64,000 nt of DNA from Candidatus Rhodoferax bjergmarkensis. Lineage in GTDB: Bacteria > Pseudomonadota > Gammaproteobacteria > Burkholderiales > Burkholderiaceae_C. The first letter of the stretch is position 1. Every line of letters starts with the position of its first letter. The stretch spans positions 124,001 through 188,000 of the forward strand of contig JADJFX010000036.1 of the NCBI GenBank assembly GCA_016708345.1, read 5' to 3'. Of this stretch, positions 18,218 through 27,706 are shown piece after piece. The notes beneath the pieces are model-generated. The model was not told the origin of the DNA. It ran no database searches and saw only the letters and a list, made by a program, of their open reading frames with translations. The translations under genes and the position numbers were made by a program.

Positions 18218-20512
18218 TTATTGCGCGTCAAGGTGAACGGCAAATTTTTCCGGCAAGCTGATCACTGTTTCGAAGGCGCGCAAACCGGTGCCTTTGTCTT
18301 CGCCGATAAATTGCAGCTCAATGGTGCCGCCCTCACGCTCGACGAACCCTTTGACGGCATCCATTCCCACGCCCCGGCCCGAGATTTCGGTAACTTCAGC
18401 CGCTGTGGAGAAGCCAGATGCAAAGACCAGCTGTGCCAATTGTTCTGGCGACATGGGCTGGTCTTCCTGCACCATGCCCATGGCAAACGCTTTGCGGCGA
18501 ATGGCATCCAGGTCGAGCCCCTTGCCGTCATCACGCAGCTTGAGCCACAACCGGCCATTGGAGAGCGAAAGGTTCAGCGCAATGTTGCCGGCTGGCGGTT
18601 TGCCCTGCGCCATGCGATTTTCGGCGGTTTCGATGCCGTGATCCATCGAGTTGCGCATGAGGTGCATGAACACGTTTCGCAGCAAATCGGATATCTGATT
18701 GGGCACAAGGATGTGGCCGTCGTCAATGACCACGGCGGGCGGCTCTTTGCCCAGCTCCTTGGCCAGGGAAGGCAGGGAGTCCACCACGCCAGCCAAAACA
18801 TCGTCCATTTTTTCGGTGCCGATTCGTTTCAAGGTGCCCAGAACCCTGCGGAACAACTCATCTTTTTCCGCCGGAGTTTTTTGGTCCACTTTTTCAAGGC
18901 CGTCAATCAAAAATTCAATGTCATTTTTTTGCACCATCAGGTATTTTTCTACCCCGCCCCGGCGTCCGGGGCCTTTGCGCCCGAGTTTGACCTCGTTGAC
19001 CTTGGCGTACTCCCGCACTGCATTGGCGGCCTGCTTGAGTTGGTCCAGCAATTGCTCCTTGTCCCAAGGCACCTCCGTGTTCTTGCGCAAATTGTCATAT
19101 GTTTGCTCCGTTTCATGCACGGTGTTGGTCAAGTGCAGCAATCCATAAGTTCGGGCATTGCCCTTGATGGTGTGCATATTGCGGAACAGCAAGCCAATGG
19201 CCTCCATATCCTTGGCATCGGTCTTCTCGATGATTTCCTGGTTCTTTTGAATGAACTCGCCTGAGCTGTCAATGAACTGGTGGAATTTCTCCTGGTTGAC
19301 CGCCAGGATTTGGCCAATCATTTCGAGTTCGCGTTTTTGCTGACCCGCCTCTGCCGCCAAAGCCTTGAGTTCGGTCACATCGCGCACGCAGAGCATCAGT
19401 TTTTCACACACATCGTCTTCATTGCAGATGGGTGACCAGCTCAGCTCAAGCGACTTGGCTTGGCCATTGGGCATGATCTTGTCGAACTCGGTGACAAAGA
19501 CATGGGAGTTGAAACCAAAATTCATCTTGTCCTCGCCAATACACGCATCGGCAGCAGCCTCGACCTGGGACAGAACGTCGGAACCCAAATTGGTATTGGT
19601 GAACACCAGGTTCATCAGCTTTTGACCCGCAATGTCCCGGGTCTCAAAAATCTGCTCTAGGTAGGCAGAGTATTCCGGGTGGATCACCGCGCCTTGAACC
19701 ACCGTCAAAATGCCTTGGGGCATGTTTTGCAGCATGGTCTGGATGTCGTTGGTTTTTTGGCGCAGTTCTGCGGTGCGCTGCAAAATCTTTTCTTCCAGTG
19801 TTCGGTTTTGCTCTTCAATGACGGCCAGCATTTTTCGGATGGCGTTGCGCATGCTGTCAAAACTGTGGGCCAGACTGCCCAGCTCATCACGGCGGCTGGT
19901 GTCAATGGCGTAGTTCAAATTGCCGCTTGCGAGCTGGTCGGCGCTCACGCGAAGGGCTTCAATGGGGCGCTGAATAATGCGTTTGCCCAGCAGCCAGATA
20001 AAGCCTGAGAGCAAGAGCACCAAGACGGCGGCAAATACCGCAATCAGCACGCTGGTGTAGCGCACCAGCGCCTGCACCTTGTTGGTGGAGGTGATGATCT
20101 GGACGCTGGCAATGTCCTTTTCTTCGCGTTTGATTTTTGCTGAGGTCTGCACATTGGTCGGGTTTTTCAGCAACTCTTCAAAGGTTTTGACCGACAGGCC
20201 TTCGCGCACCGTTTCCAATTCGGCTTTGTCAGAGCCGGCCTTGGTGACCCGGATGCCCTGCACGTCAACGTCCAGCAAGATGGCTTTCACAATGCCTTGC
20301 AAGGCGGCGTCATCAAAATTCCAGACGGGCTCCACCAGACTGATGGCCGCAAGATTGGCGGTATTGGATGCCTTGGTCTGCAACTCTGCCATCGACCGGT
20401 CATAGTTGTACATGCCAATGATGAGCGTGAAAATACCCAAGCCCAGCACGATGCCGATCAGCACCACAGTGCTGAAAACGCGAACGATACTGTTTCGAAT
20501 AAAGTTGAGCAT
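18218..20512 (-). CDS. Membrane CheA-like sensor kinase (HAMP, PAS-like, Hpt, HATPase) without CheW domain
   Basis: This is a 764-residue protein. Two membrane helices (about residues 12-35 and 150-175) flank a periplasmic domain. A HAMP segment (RIIQRPIEALRVSADQLASG), a coiled coil (about 230-260), a PAS-like region ending LCVRDVTELKALAAEAG, and an Hpt domain with phospho-acceptor His in MHTIKGNARTYG follow. It ends in a CheA-type ATPase with N box HLMRNSMDHGIE, DDGKGLD and SGRGVGMDAVKGFV. It stops after the ATPase: no CheW-like or receiver domain. The gene lies just downstream of two orphan periplasmic binding proteins, suggesting ligand sensing through one of them. Its response regulator is not visible nearby. 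Confidence 0.85.
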   Translation of the reverse strand: MLNFIRNSIVRVFSTVVLIGIVLGLGIFTLIIGMYNYDRSMAELQTKASNTANLAAISLVEPVWNFDDAALQGIVKAILLDVDVQGIRVTKAGSDKAELETVREGLSVKTFEELLKNPTNVQTSAKIKREEKDIASVQIITSTNKVQALVRYTSVLIAVFAAVLVLLLSGFIWLLGKRIIQRPIEALRVSADQLASGNLNYAIDTSRRDELGSLAHSFDSMRNAIRKMLAVIEEQNRTLEEKILQRTAELRQKTNDIQTMLQNMPQGILTVVQGAVIHPEYSAYLEQIFETRDIAGQKLMNLVFTNTNLGSDVLSQVEAAADACIGEDKMNFGFNSHVFVTEFDKIMPNGQAKSLELSWSPICNEDDVCEKLMLCVRDVTELKALAAEAGQQKRELEMIGQILAVNQEKFHQFIDSSGEFIQKNQEIIEKTDAKDMEAIGLLFRNMHTIKGNARTYGLLHLTNTVHETEQTYDNLRKNTEVPWDKEQLLDQLKQAANAVREYAKVNEVKLGRKGPGRRGGVEKYLMVQKNDIEFLIDGLEKVDQKTPAEKDELFRRVLGTLKRIGTEKMDDVLAGVVDSLPSLAKELGKEPPAVVIDDGHILVPNQISDLLRNVFMHLMRNSMDHGIETAENRMAQGKPPAGNIALNLSLSNGRLWLKLRDDGKGLDLDAIRRKAFAMGMVQEDQPMSPEQLAQLVFASGFSTAAEVTEISGRGVGMDAVKGFVEREGGTIELQFIGEDKGTGLRAFETVISLPEKFAVHLDAQ

Positions 20513-20549
20513 GTGCTGCCTCTGACTGAAAAAAAGCGATACAAACCAG

Positions 20550-20584
20550 AAAAATGAGCCCCCGGAATAGCTATTCGAGGGGCT
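20550..20584 (-). terminator. Hairpin terminator after the family 3 binding protein
   Basis: On the minus strand AGCCCCTCGAATAG pairs with CTATTCCGGGGGCT, followed by CATTTTTC. It lies between the binding-protein gene and the kinase gene, so the kinase is transcribed by read-through or from its own promoter. Confidence 0.6.
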
Positions 20585-20609
20585 GCACAGGAACAGAAGG
20601 GCTAATGCA

Positions 20610-21317
20610 TCATGGCGTGGCCGTCAATGCGTTCAAACTTCCATCCTTGATCATGCCGTCCAGTGCAGTTTGCAGTTTTGCGATGTCGGCCTTTGGCATT
20701 TTGGTGTTGCAGGCCAAAGAGCCCAGCGACCGCCGGAAGACATAGGCTTCCTTGGGTGCGTTACCCCCGGCCTGCTTGCCGAAAAAGTTGGCGGACAGTA
20801 CGTCGGTAGCCCATACATCAATTTGCTTGCCTTGCAGCTTCTTGACGTTTTGGTCCTGCGAATTCGCCTCTTCAACGGAAAAGCCAAATCCTTTCAGGTA
20901 CTCTGCATCGCCACTTCCGCGCAAAGCGCCGACCTTGAGCTTTTTGGCGTCGGCCAGGGTGGCAAACTTGGCTTTGGAATCGGGATGGACGAACAAGCCT
21001 GAATTGGCCACAAAGATGGGGCTCACCCAAGAATACTCAGCCTCATTGCTCTGGGCACGCTGAACGGGGAATACGCAGGTGAAGTCGGTGCTTTTGGCAT
21101 CGGACATGGCGCGGGCCAGCGGCACATTTTGGAACTTGTACGACAGCTTCGCCTTTTCAAACAGTTTGGCCACGATATTGATCGCGACACCCTTCTCCTT
21201 GCCGCCCTCCACCATGGAAAATGGCGGGTTTTCAGAAAAATCCAGTGTGTAGGCTTGCTGCGCGTGGGCGGTCACGCTAAGTAACATCATGCCAAGCATG
21301 GTCAGTGTGGTTTTCAT
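20610..21317 (-). CDS. Periplasmic substrate-binding protein, family 3 (amino-acid type)
   Basis: This 235-residue protein starts at the ATG at 21317, where GGAG lies 9 bases before and a signal peptide (MKTTLTMLGMMLLSVTAHAQ) follows. The mature part YTLDFSENPPFSMVEGGKEKG, MSDAKSTDFTCVFPVQR, LKVGALRGSGDAEYL and the C-terminal lobe match SBP_bac_3 proteins, including the short stand-alone relatives used by sensor proteins. No ABC permease or ATPase is adjacent. It lies between a large family 1 binding protein and the CheA-like kinase, so it may present a ligand to the kinase rather than feed a transporter. Confidence 0.82.
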   Translation of the reverse strand: MKTTLTMLGMMLLSVTAHAQQAYTLDFSENPPFSMVEGGKEKGVAINIVAKLFEKAKLSYKFQNVPLARAMSDAKSTDFTCVFPVQRAQSNEAEYSWVSPIFVANSGLFVHPDSKAKFATLADAKKLKVGALRGSGDAEYLKGFGFSVEEANSQDQNVKKLQGKQIDVWATDVLSANFFGKQAGGNAPKEAYVFRRSLGSLACNTKMPKADIAKLQTALDGMIKDGSLNALTATP

Positions 21318-21342
21318 GGCTTTGTGCTCCATTTTTTTGGTT

Positions 21343-23055
21343 TTACCAGTTATGTTTAAGACTGTTTTCATAGCTTTGCGTCTCCCCTTTGGGTTTCTCA
21401 TTGGCGAGTTTGGGGAAGGGTGCTGAACCTTTTTTGTACCAAGCCTCTGCCGGCTGTTTTTTGTTCAGCTTCGGTCCGCACTTGGTCATGCTGCCACCCT
21501 TCTCAATCTGTCCCATGATGTCGTCTGCTTGGTTGGCCATGTTGTTCAACGCGGTCTGTACCGGAACTTCGCCACGAATGGCTGAGCCGATGTTGCTCCA
21601 CCACAGCGGTGCCAGGTTGGGGTAGTCGGGCACGTTGGTGCCAGTGGGTGTCCACAGTTTGCGGGCCGGACTGCGGTAGAACTCGACCAGTCCGCCCAGT
21701 TTTGGCGCGGCATCGGTCATTGCCTTGGAGGCAATGTCGGATTCGCGAATGGGCGTCAGTCCGACCAAGGTTTTCTTCAGCGAGGTTGCTTTGGCCACTG
21801 CAAACTGCGCATACAGCCAAGCTGCCTTCATGTTTTCGGGCGGTGTGCCCTTGACCAGCGTCCAGGAGCCAGCATCCTGGTAACCCAGCTTCATGCCCGA
21901 TTGCCAATAGGCCCCGTGCGGTGACGGTGCCATGCGCCATTTGGGCGTGCCGTCGGCATTGGTGACTGGCAGGTTGGGCTTGTTCATGGAGGCGGTAAAG
22001 GCCGTGTACCAGAACACTTGCTGCGCGATATTGCCCTTGGACGGAATGGAGCCCGCCGTGCCGAAATCCATTTGCTTGGCCTCAGGCGGGGCATATTTGT
22101 TCAGCCAGTCGATGAACTTGGTCACTGCATAGTTCGCTGCGGGGCCATTCATGTCACCCCCGCGCTCCACGGAGGCCCCCACCGGCGAGCAGCCTTCTAC
22201 GCGAATGCCCCATTCATCCACCGGCTTGCCGTTGGGCAGGCCCTTGTCGCCGCTCCCTGCCATGGAAAACCAGGCATCAGAGAAACGCCAGCCCAGCGAA
22301 GGGTCTTTGCGGCCATAGTCCATGTGGCCATAAACTTTTTTTCCGTCCAGTTCTTTGACGTGGACCGTGAAAAATTCGGCAATGTCCTCATAGGCTGACC
22401 AGTTCACCGGCACATCGAGTTTGTATTTGTAGATCTCCATGAATTTCTTTTGCAGATCGGGCCGGTCAAACCAGTCTTTGCGGTACCAGTACAGATTGGC
22501 GAATTGCTGGTCCGGCAGTTGGTACAGCTTGCCGTCCGGCGCGGTGGTAAAGCTCTTGCCAATAAAGTCATTCACATCGAGTGTCGGCAGCGTGACCGCT
22601 TTGCCTTCGCCCTTCATGAAGTCGGTCAGGTTCATGACCTTGCCTTGCCGGTAATGCCAGCCAATCAGGTCGCTGTCGTTGATGTAGGCATCGTACAAAT
22701 GGGTTCCGGTGCGGACCTGGGTTTCAATTTTTTTGACAACGTCATCCTCGCCGGTCAGCTCGTGAACCAGTTCAATGCCGGTCAACTCGCTGAATAATTT
22801 GGCCATCACCTCGGATTCGTACGTGTGGGTGTCGATGGTTTCGGACACCACCATGATTTTTTTGCCCTTGTAGGGCTTGGCGGCTTCGCGGAACCATTCA
22901 AACTCTTTTCGCTGAGCCTCCGGGCTCAGGGTGGACGGGCTGAACTCCTTCATCAGCCGGTCGATGACATCCGGCGATCCTTGGGCGTACCCCAATTGCG
23001 AACACGCCATCAAACTCAGGCTCAGCAAACTTAGACGCCATTTCGTAAATTTCAT
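21343..23055 (-). CDS. Periplasmic solute-binding protein, family 1, long type (polyol/glycerol-like)
   Basis: This 570-residue protein has a signal peptide (LSLLSLSLMACSQLGYAQ), so it is exported. The body (YKGKKIMVVSETIDTHTYESEVM, FTTAPDGKLYQLPDQQFANLYWYRKDWF, WTLVKGTPPENMKAAWLYAQFA) matches the long family 1 ABC binding proteins. The glycerol/polyol group has about this length, but the substrate is uncertain. It lacks neighbouring permease or ATPase genes. Its stop is 25 bases before the family 3 binding protein start, so they are co-transcribed and separated only by a terminator from the kinase at 18218. Confidence 0.83.
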   Translation of the reverse strand: MKFTKWRLSLLSLSLMACSQLGYAQGSPDVIDRLMKEFSPSTLSPEAQRKEFEWFREAAKPYKGKKIMVVSETIDTHTYESEVMAKLFSELTGIELVHELTGEDDVVKKIETQVRTGTHLYDAYINDSDLIGWHYRQGKVMNLTDFMKGEGKAVTLPTLDVNDFIGKSFTTAPDGKLYQLPDQQFANLYWYRKDWFDRPDLQKKFMEIYKYKLDVPVNWSAYEDIAEFFTVHVKELDGKKVYGHMDYGRKDPSLGWRFSDAWFSMAGSGDKGLPNGKPVDEWGIRVEGCSPVGASVERGGDMNGPAANYAVTKFIDWLNKYAPPEAKQMDFGTAGSIPSKGNIAQQVFWYTAFTASMNKPNLPVTNADGTPKWRMAPSPHGAYWQSGMKLGYQDAGSWTLVKGTPPENMKAAWLYAQFAVAKATSLKKTLVGLTPIRESDIASKAMTDAAPKLGGLVEFYRSPARKLWTPTGTNVPDYPNLAPLWWSNIGSAIRGEVPVQTALNNMANQADDIMGQIEKGGSMTKCGPKLNKKQPAEAWYKKGSAPFPKLANEKPKGETQSYENSLKHNW

Positions 23056-23291
23056 AGTGACCTTTTCTGGGTTGGTATCAGAGATGAGTAATTTCAGTCA
23101 AGACCAAGTTCGGCACCTTGGGGGAGCCATTATTGGAGTCGACGAAATTCAATTGACATCGGTGAAAACCCTTGACGCGGGTCAGTGAAGGCTTTTAATT
23201 GATGGTCATCAAAATCTGGTTAATCTTTCAATACAAACGCAACGCTTGTTCGGCATTTTTCGGTGCCAAAAGATGCGTAGGGGTAAAAGAA

Positions 23292-24038
23292 CTAAACCAG
23301 CAGCGCCGACAGTGCGGCCAGGGCGGCTGTTTCAGCGCGCAAAACGCGCGGGCCCAGGGTGACCGGCATGTACCCACAGCCCAGAACAGCTGCTTCTTCA
23401 TCAGGGCTTAAACCACCTTCCGGGCCTGAAACAAAGGTGACGGCTTGCATGGACTGCAGCGCGGCACTGGCAGCCTCACGCAGGTGCTGGCTGCCCGGGC
23501 GCAGCGATAACAAGAACGCGCCGCCGACCGCAGGGGTAGATTGGGTTTTTTTCCATGCCGAAAAACCCATGATGTCATGCACCAGCGGCACCCGGTTGCC
23601 GCCGCATTGCTCACAGGCGGCCACAGCCACGCTTTGCCAGTGCTGGACTTTCTTTTGTGCGCGCTCACCGCTCAGGCGCAGCACACTGCGCTCCGTCATC
23701 AACGGCTGAATGCTGGCAACGCCAAGCTCCGTGGCTTTTTCCACCAGCCAGTCCATGCGCTCGTTGGCCGGCATGCCCACGGCCAGATGCACGGGCAAGG
23801 CAGCTTCACGCTCCACCGCGTGGTGCGCGCCAACCTGAACCTGCACATCGCTGCGCCCCATGTGTGTGACCGTGGCATCAAACTCACCACCGATTCCCGC
23901 GCAGTCGGGACCACCGTTGAACAGCGTGATGGCATCACCGGGTTGCAGGCGCAGCACCTGAACGTGGCGCGCTGCGCCAGCGGGCAGCTCCATCAGTTCA
24001 CCAGTGGCCAAAGGGGTGGGGCAGTAAAAGCGTGGCAT
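23292..24038 (-). CDS. rsmE: 16S rRNA m3U1498 methyltransferase
   Basis: This 248-residue SPOUT methyltransferase modifies U1498 of 16S rRNA. Seen are the N-terminal PUA-like part (MPRFYCPTPLATGE, RHVQVLRLQPGDAITLFNG), the central KATELGVASIQPLMTERSV, and the C-terminal trefoil-knot SAM site FVSGPEGGLSPDEEAAV with LGPRVLRAETAALAAL. It matches the family's normal length. It is downstream of amgK on the same strand, separated by a palindromic repeat. Confidence 0.95.
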   Translation of the reverse strand: MPRFYCPTPLATGELMELPAGAARHVQVLRLQPGDAITLFNGGPDCAGIGGEFDATVTHMGRSDVQVQVGAHHAVEREAALPVHLAVGMPANERMDWLVEKATELGVASIQPLMTERSVLRLSGERAQKKVQHWQSVAVAACEQCGGNRVPLVHDIMGFSAWKKTQSTPAVGGAFLLSLRPGSQHLREAASAALQSMQAVTFVSGPEGGLSPDEEAAVLGCGYMPVTLGPRVLRAETAALAALSALLV

Positions 24039-24047
24039 GCAAGGGTA

Positions 24048-24110
24048 ATTTTGCTACAAAATAAATAGCTGCTTGCGCATATTCTACGTGCGCTACAGGC
24101 CTATTTCGTC
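24048..24110 (+). repeat. AGCTGCTTGCGCA-family palindromic repeat (best copy)
   Basis: TTTGCTACAAAATAAATAG, then CTGCTTGCGCATATTCTACG and TGCGCTACAGGCCTATTT. The inner TGCGCA/TGCGC halves and the outer AAATAG/CTATTT halves are complementary, so it folds as a hairpin. It sits between rsmE and amgK and serves as my reference for the other copies. Confidence 0.75.
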
Positions 24111-25192
24111 TAAATTCTGCCGAACGAATAGCCATCGGCAACTTCAATGCCCTCCACCCGTTCGACCAGGCGCAGCAGCGGCTTGAGCTCGCGGTAGCGC
24201 TCGCAGGTGGCGCGGATGTAGGCAATGAAGCGGGGCGTGTCCGCCAGGTACTGTGGTTTGCCGTCGCGCAGCGTGAGCCGGGCAAAAATACCGGCTACTT
24301 TGAGGTGGCGCTGCAGGCCCATCCATTCGACACCCCGGTAGAACTCGCCAAAGTCGTCGCCCACCGGCAGCCCTGCCTTGCGGGCTTTTTCCCAGTAGCG
24401 GATGGTGATGTCCAGGCAAAAGTCTTCTTCCCAGCTCAAGAAAGCATCACGCATCAGGCTGGCAATGTCGTAGGTAATGGGGCCGTACACCGCGTCCTGA
24501 AAGTCCAGCACGCCTAGGCGGGTTGGGCTTTCGTGTTCCGACACCATCAGGTTGCGGGGCATGAAATCGCGGTGTACATAGACGCTGGGCCAAGCCAGAT
24601 TGCTCTCAATGATCAGCTTGAAGGCGTCATCCAGTGTGCGGCGCACGTCGCCTTCCACTACTACCCCACGGTGGCGCGCCAGATACCACTCTGGAAACAA
24701 TTCAAGTTCACGGCGCAGCAACGCGTTGTCATAGGGCGGCAGCACGCCAGCTTTGGAGGCCAGTTGCCAGGCAATCAGGGCTTCAACCGCCTGCAAATAC
24801 AAGCCCTGGTTGGCGGCAGGATCGTCACGGTTGATGACCTGCATCATCGTCTGAGTCCCCAGGTCGGTGAGCAGCATGAAGCCTTTGGCTTCGTCCCATG
24901 CCAGCACCTGCGGCACCTGCAGATGGGCTTGCGCCATGAGCTGCGCCACTTTGACGAAAGCCCGGCAGTCTTCCTTGTCGGGCGGTGCATCCATGATGAT
25001 GCGGCTGCCCTGGGTGGTGTCCACCCGGAAGTAGCGCCGAAAGCTGGCATCGGCCGAGGCGCTGCGCACCGTGTGGACCAGCAGGCCGTGGGTGGGTGCC
25101 AGCTGGGTCAGCCAGGCATTGAAATCAGCGCCGCGCTGGTGCTCGGACCAAAGTGGGGCGACAAACGGTGTAGGGGTAGGGGCTTGGCTCAT
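24110..25192 (-). CDS. amgK: Cell-wall amino-sugar kinase (AmgK-like aminoglycoside phosphotransferase family)
   Basis: This 360-residue phosphotransferase has SFRRYFRVDTTQGSRIIMDAP as the nucleotide-binding N lobe, the catalytic Brenner motif VHRDFMPRNLMV and the metal motif VLDFQDAVYGP. In Pseudomonas, AmgK phosphorylates MurNAc/GlcNAc in peptidoglycan recycling and lies next to lptD with the nucleotidyltransferase murU. Here it is likewise divergent from lptD, but no murU follows (rsmE does). Assignment rests on motifs and the lptD neighbourhood. Confidence 0.85.
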   Translation of the reverse strand: MSQAPTPTPFVAPLWSEHQRGADFNAWLTQLAPTHGLLVHTVRSASADASFRRYFRVDTTQGSRIIMDAPPDKEDCRAFVKVAQLMAQAHLQVPQVLAWDEAKGFMLLTDLGTQTMMQVINRDDPAANQGLYLQAVEALIAWQLASKAGVLPPYDNALLRRELELFPEWYLARHRGVVVEGDVRRTLDDAFKLIIESNLAWPSVYVHRDFMPRNLMVSEHESPTRLGVLDFQDAVYGPITYDIASLMRDAFLSWEEDFCLDITIRYWEKARKAGLPVGDDFGEFYRGVEWMGLQRHLKVAGIFARLTLRDGKPQYLADTPRFIAYIRATCERYRELKPLLRLVERVEGIEVADGYSFGRI

Positions 25193-25269
25193 GGATAATC
25201 CATTCTACAAACTCGAATGTTGCGCTTTCATTTTCAACCTGCTTTTACGACCGATACACCCCCCGCCCG

Positions 25270-27699
25270 ATGCGCTTTTTGATGCATGACCCTCAACGCA
25301 GGGCGCCCCCCACCTGTTTGTTGCGCAGCCAGATTGCCGTGCTGGTCTGGGCCATGATGCACGGCACTGCGGTGATGGCGCAGGTGGCCCAAGTGATGCA
25401 ACCCATGCAGGCTCAAGCGGCCGAACCCGATGACGCACCGATTGCGCTCAAAAGCAGCCCGATGCTGCAGGAGCTGCTGGGCCCTGCTGCGCGCAGCACC
25501 ATGCCTACCTTCATGTCGGGCGAGCGCGCAAGCGGGCGGCCAGACCTGGAAACCGTGGTCGAAGGCAACGCCGTTTTACGCCGTGGCGACATGGTGATCA
25601 AGGCCGATCGCCTGAGCTACGACCACCCCGATGACTTGGCCAAAGCCAGCGGGCAAGTGCACATCAACCGTGCAGGCAACACCTACGAAGGGCCGTTGCT
25701 GGAGCTTAAAGTCGATGCGTTTGAGGGCTTTTTCAACCAGCCTAGCTACCACTTTCTCAAGAACGACGCCCATGGTGAAGCTGACAAGGTGGAGTTCATC
25801 GACGACCAGCGGGCCATCATTCGCAACGCAAGCCTGAGCACCTGCCGGCGTGTGCCAGGACCAAACTGGATGCCGGACTGGATTTTGCGCGCCACCACGA
25901 TTCGCCTGGACAACGAAGAAGAAGTAGGCAGTGCCGAAGGGGCTTTGCTCACATTCAAAGGTGTTCCACTGCTGCCCATTCCCATCCTCAGCTTTCCCCT
26001 GAGCGACAAGCGCAAGTCAGGCTTTATGCCTCCAACCATGGGGCTCGACAGCGTCAATGGTGCCGAGTTGGCCCTGCCCTATTACTGGAACATTGCACCC
26101 AACCGCGATGCCACCTTCACGCCCACGGCCATGACCAAGCGGGGCGTCAACCTGGGGACTGAATTCAGGTACCTTGAGTCCGGCTATGCCGGTACTGTGA
26201 ATTTGGACCTGATGCCCAAAGATCAGCTGCGCGATGCCAACCGCTGGGGCTTGGCCTACGGGCACCGCGCCATGCTCAACAGCCCCGACATCAAGTCGGT
26301 CGCAGACGCAGGTCTGGCCCTGAACCTGAGCCTGAACCGGGTCAGCGATGACGACTATTGGCGCGATTTTCCGCGCAGCTCGACCACACTGACGCAGCGG
26401 CTGCTGGCCAACGATGCCACCTTGAACTGGTCAAAAGGGCATTTCACCAACAGCGTTCGCACCTTGAAATGGCAAACCCTGCAGGATGTGACAGCCCCCA
26501 TCGTGCCGCCGTATGACCGTTTGCCCCAACTCGCCACACGTTATGCGCGCAGCAACGTGGGTGGTTTTGATTATTCGGTGGATGCGGACTACACCCAGTT
26601 CCAGTCCAGCCAGTTGCTCACAACGCAGCCCAATGGCCAGCGAACCTTCTCGGTGCTGCAGATGAGCCGCCCCGTGCTGGCACCGGCCGGATTCATCGCG
26701 CCCAAGCTGCAACTGCACGCCAGCCACTACCAGTTTGAATCCCCCCTGCGCGACGGCTCCACAGCGGCCAGTCGCGTGGTGCCTACCGTCAGCCTGGACT
26801 CCGGGCTGGTGTTTGAGCGCGATGCGGAGTTTTTTGGCCGCAAGTTTCAGCAAACTCTGGAGCCGCGCGCTTTTTACGTGAACACGCCGTTCCGGGATCA
26901 AAGCTTGTTGCCCAATTACGACTCGGGGGCCAATGACTTCAACTTTGCAACCATCTACACCGACAACGCTTTTGTCGGCAACGACCGCATCTCCGACAGC
27001 AACCTGCTCACGCTGGGGGTGACAACACGGCTGATTGACCCGGCCAGCGGGTCGGAGTCTGCCCGTTTTGGGGTGGCGCAGCGTTTGCGCTTTACCGACC
27101 AAAACGTAACCCTGCCGGGCGGCGCGCCGGTGGCCGACCGCCTGAGCGATGTTCTGCTGGGCGCTTCGGTGAACTGGAACCCCCACTGGGCTTTTGATTC
27201 AACTGTTCAGTTCAACCCCAAAACCGAACAATCGGTGCGCTCCACCATTGGTGCGCGCTACAACCCGGGCCACTACCGGGCGGTGACCGCCGCCTACCGC
27301 TTCCAGCGCGACTTCAGTGAACAGCTTGATGTGGGCTGGCAATGGCCTTTGAACGACCTTTGGGGCGACCGTGGCCAGAATTTGGGTGCGGGCCAGGGCC
27401 AGGGCGAGGGCCGCTGGTACAGCGTGGGCCGCCTTAACTACAGCATGAACGAGGGCCGCCTGGTCGATGCCATCACCGGCCTTGAGTACGATGCCGGTTG
27501 CTGGCTGGGCCGGGTGGTGCTGGAGCAGCACCAGACCAGTGTGCTGGCGGCCACCCAGCGCATCATGTTCCAGCTGGAGTTTGTTGGCTTCTCGCGTTTG
27601 GGCTCCAGCCCCTTGAAGACCTTGAAAGACAATATTCCCAGTTACCAGTACCTGCGCGAGCAAACCAGCACGCCCAGCCGCTTCAGCCATTACGATTGA
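25270..27699 (+). CDS. lptD: LPS-assembly outer-membrane protein LptD
   Basis: This 809-residue outer-membrane barrel inserts lipopolysaccharide into the outer leaflet with LptE. It has a signal region (VLVWAMMHGTAVMAQ), the N-terminal periplasmic jellyroll (ETVVEGNAVLRRGDMVIKADRLSYDH), then the conserved IPILSFPLSDKRKSGFMPPTMG and PYYWNIAPNRDATFTPTAMTKRGVNLGTEF in adjacent blocks, and a beta-strand barrel to the end. Paired cysteines for the inter-domain disulphides are present around SLSTCRRVPGP and EYDAGCWLGRVV. surA starts 7 bases later, a classical lptD-surA operon. Confidence 0.95.
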   Translation: MRFLMHDPQRRAPPTCLLRSQIAVLVWAMMHGTAVMAQVAQVMQPMQAQAAEPDDAPIALKSSPMLQELLGPAARSTMPTFMSGERASGRPDLETVVEGNAVLRRGDMVIKADRLSYDHPDDLAKASGQVHINRAGNTYEGPLLELKVDAFEGFFNQPSYHFLKNDAHGEADKVEFIDDQRAIIRNASLSTCRRVPGPNWMPDWILRATTIRLDNEEEVGSAEGALLTFKGVPLLPIPILSFPLSDKRKSGFMPPTMGLDSVNGAELALPYYWNIAPNRDATFTPTAMTKRGVNLGTEFRYLESGYAGTVNLDLMPKDQLRDANRWGLAYGHRAMLNSPDIKSVADAGLALNLSLNRVSDDDYWRDFPRSSTTLTQRLLANDATLNWSKGHFTNSVRTLKWQTLQDVTAPIVPPYDRLPQLATRYARSNVGGFDYSVDADYTQFQSSQLLTTQPNGQRTFSVLQMSRPVLAPAGFIAPKLQLHASHYQFESPLRDGSTAASRVVPTVSLDSGLVFERDAEFFGRKFQQTLEPRAFYVNTPFRDQSLLPNYDSGANDFNFATIYTDNAFVGNDRISDSNLLTLGVTTRLIDPASGSESARFGVAQRLRFTDQNVTLPGGAPVADRLSDVLLGASVNWNPHWAFDSTVQFNPKTEQSVRSTIGARYNPGHYRAVTAAYRFQRDFSEQLDVGWQWPLNDLWGDRGQNLGAGQGQGEGRWYSVGRLNYSMNEGRLVDAITGLEYDAGCWLGRVVLEQHQTSVLAATQRIMFQLEFVGFSRLGSSPLKTLKDNIPSYQYLREQTSTPSRFSHYD

Positions 27700-27706
27700 T
27701 TCTCAC

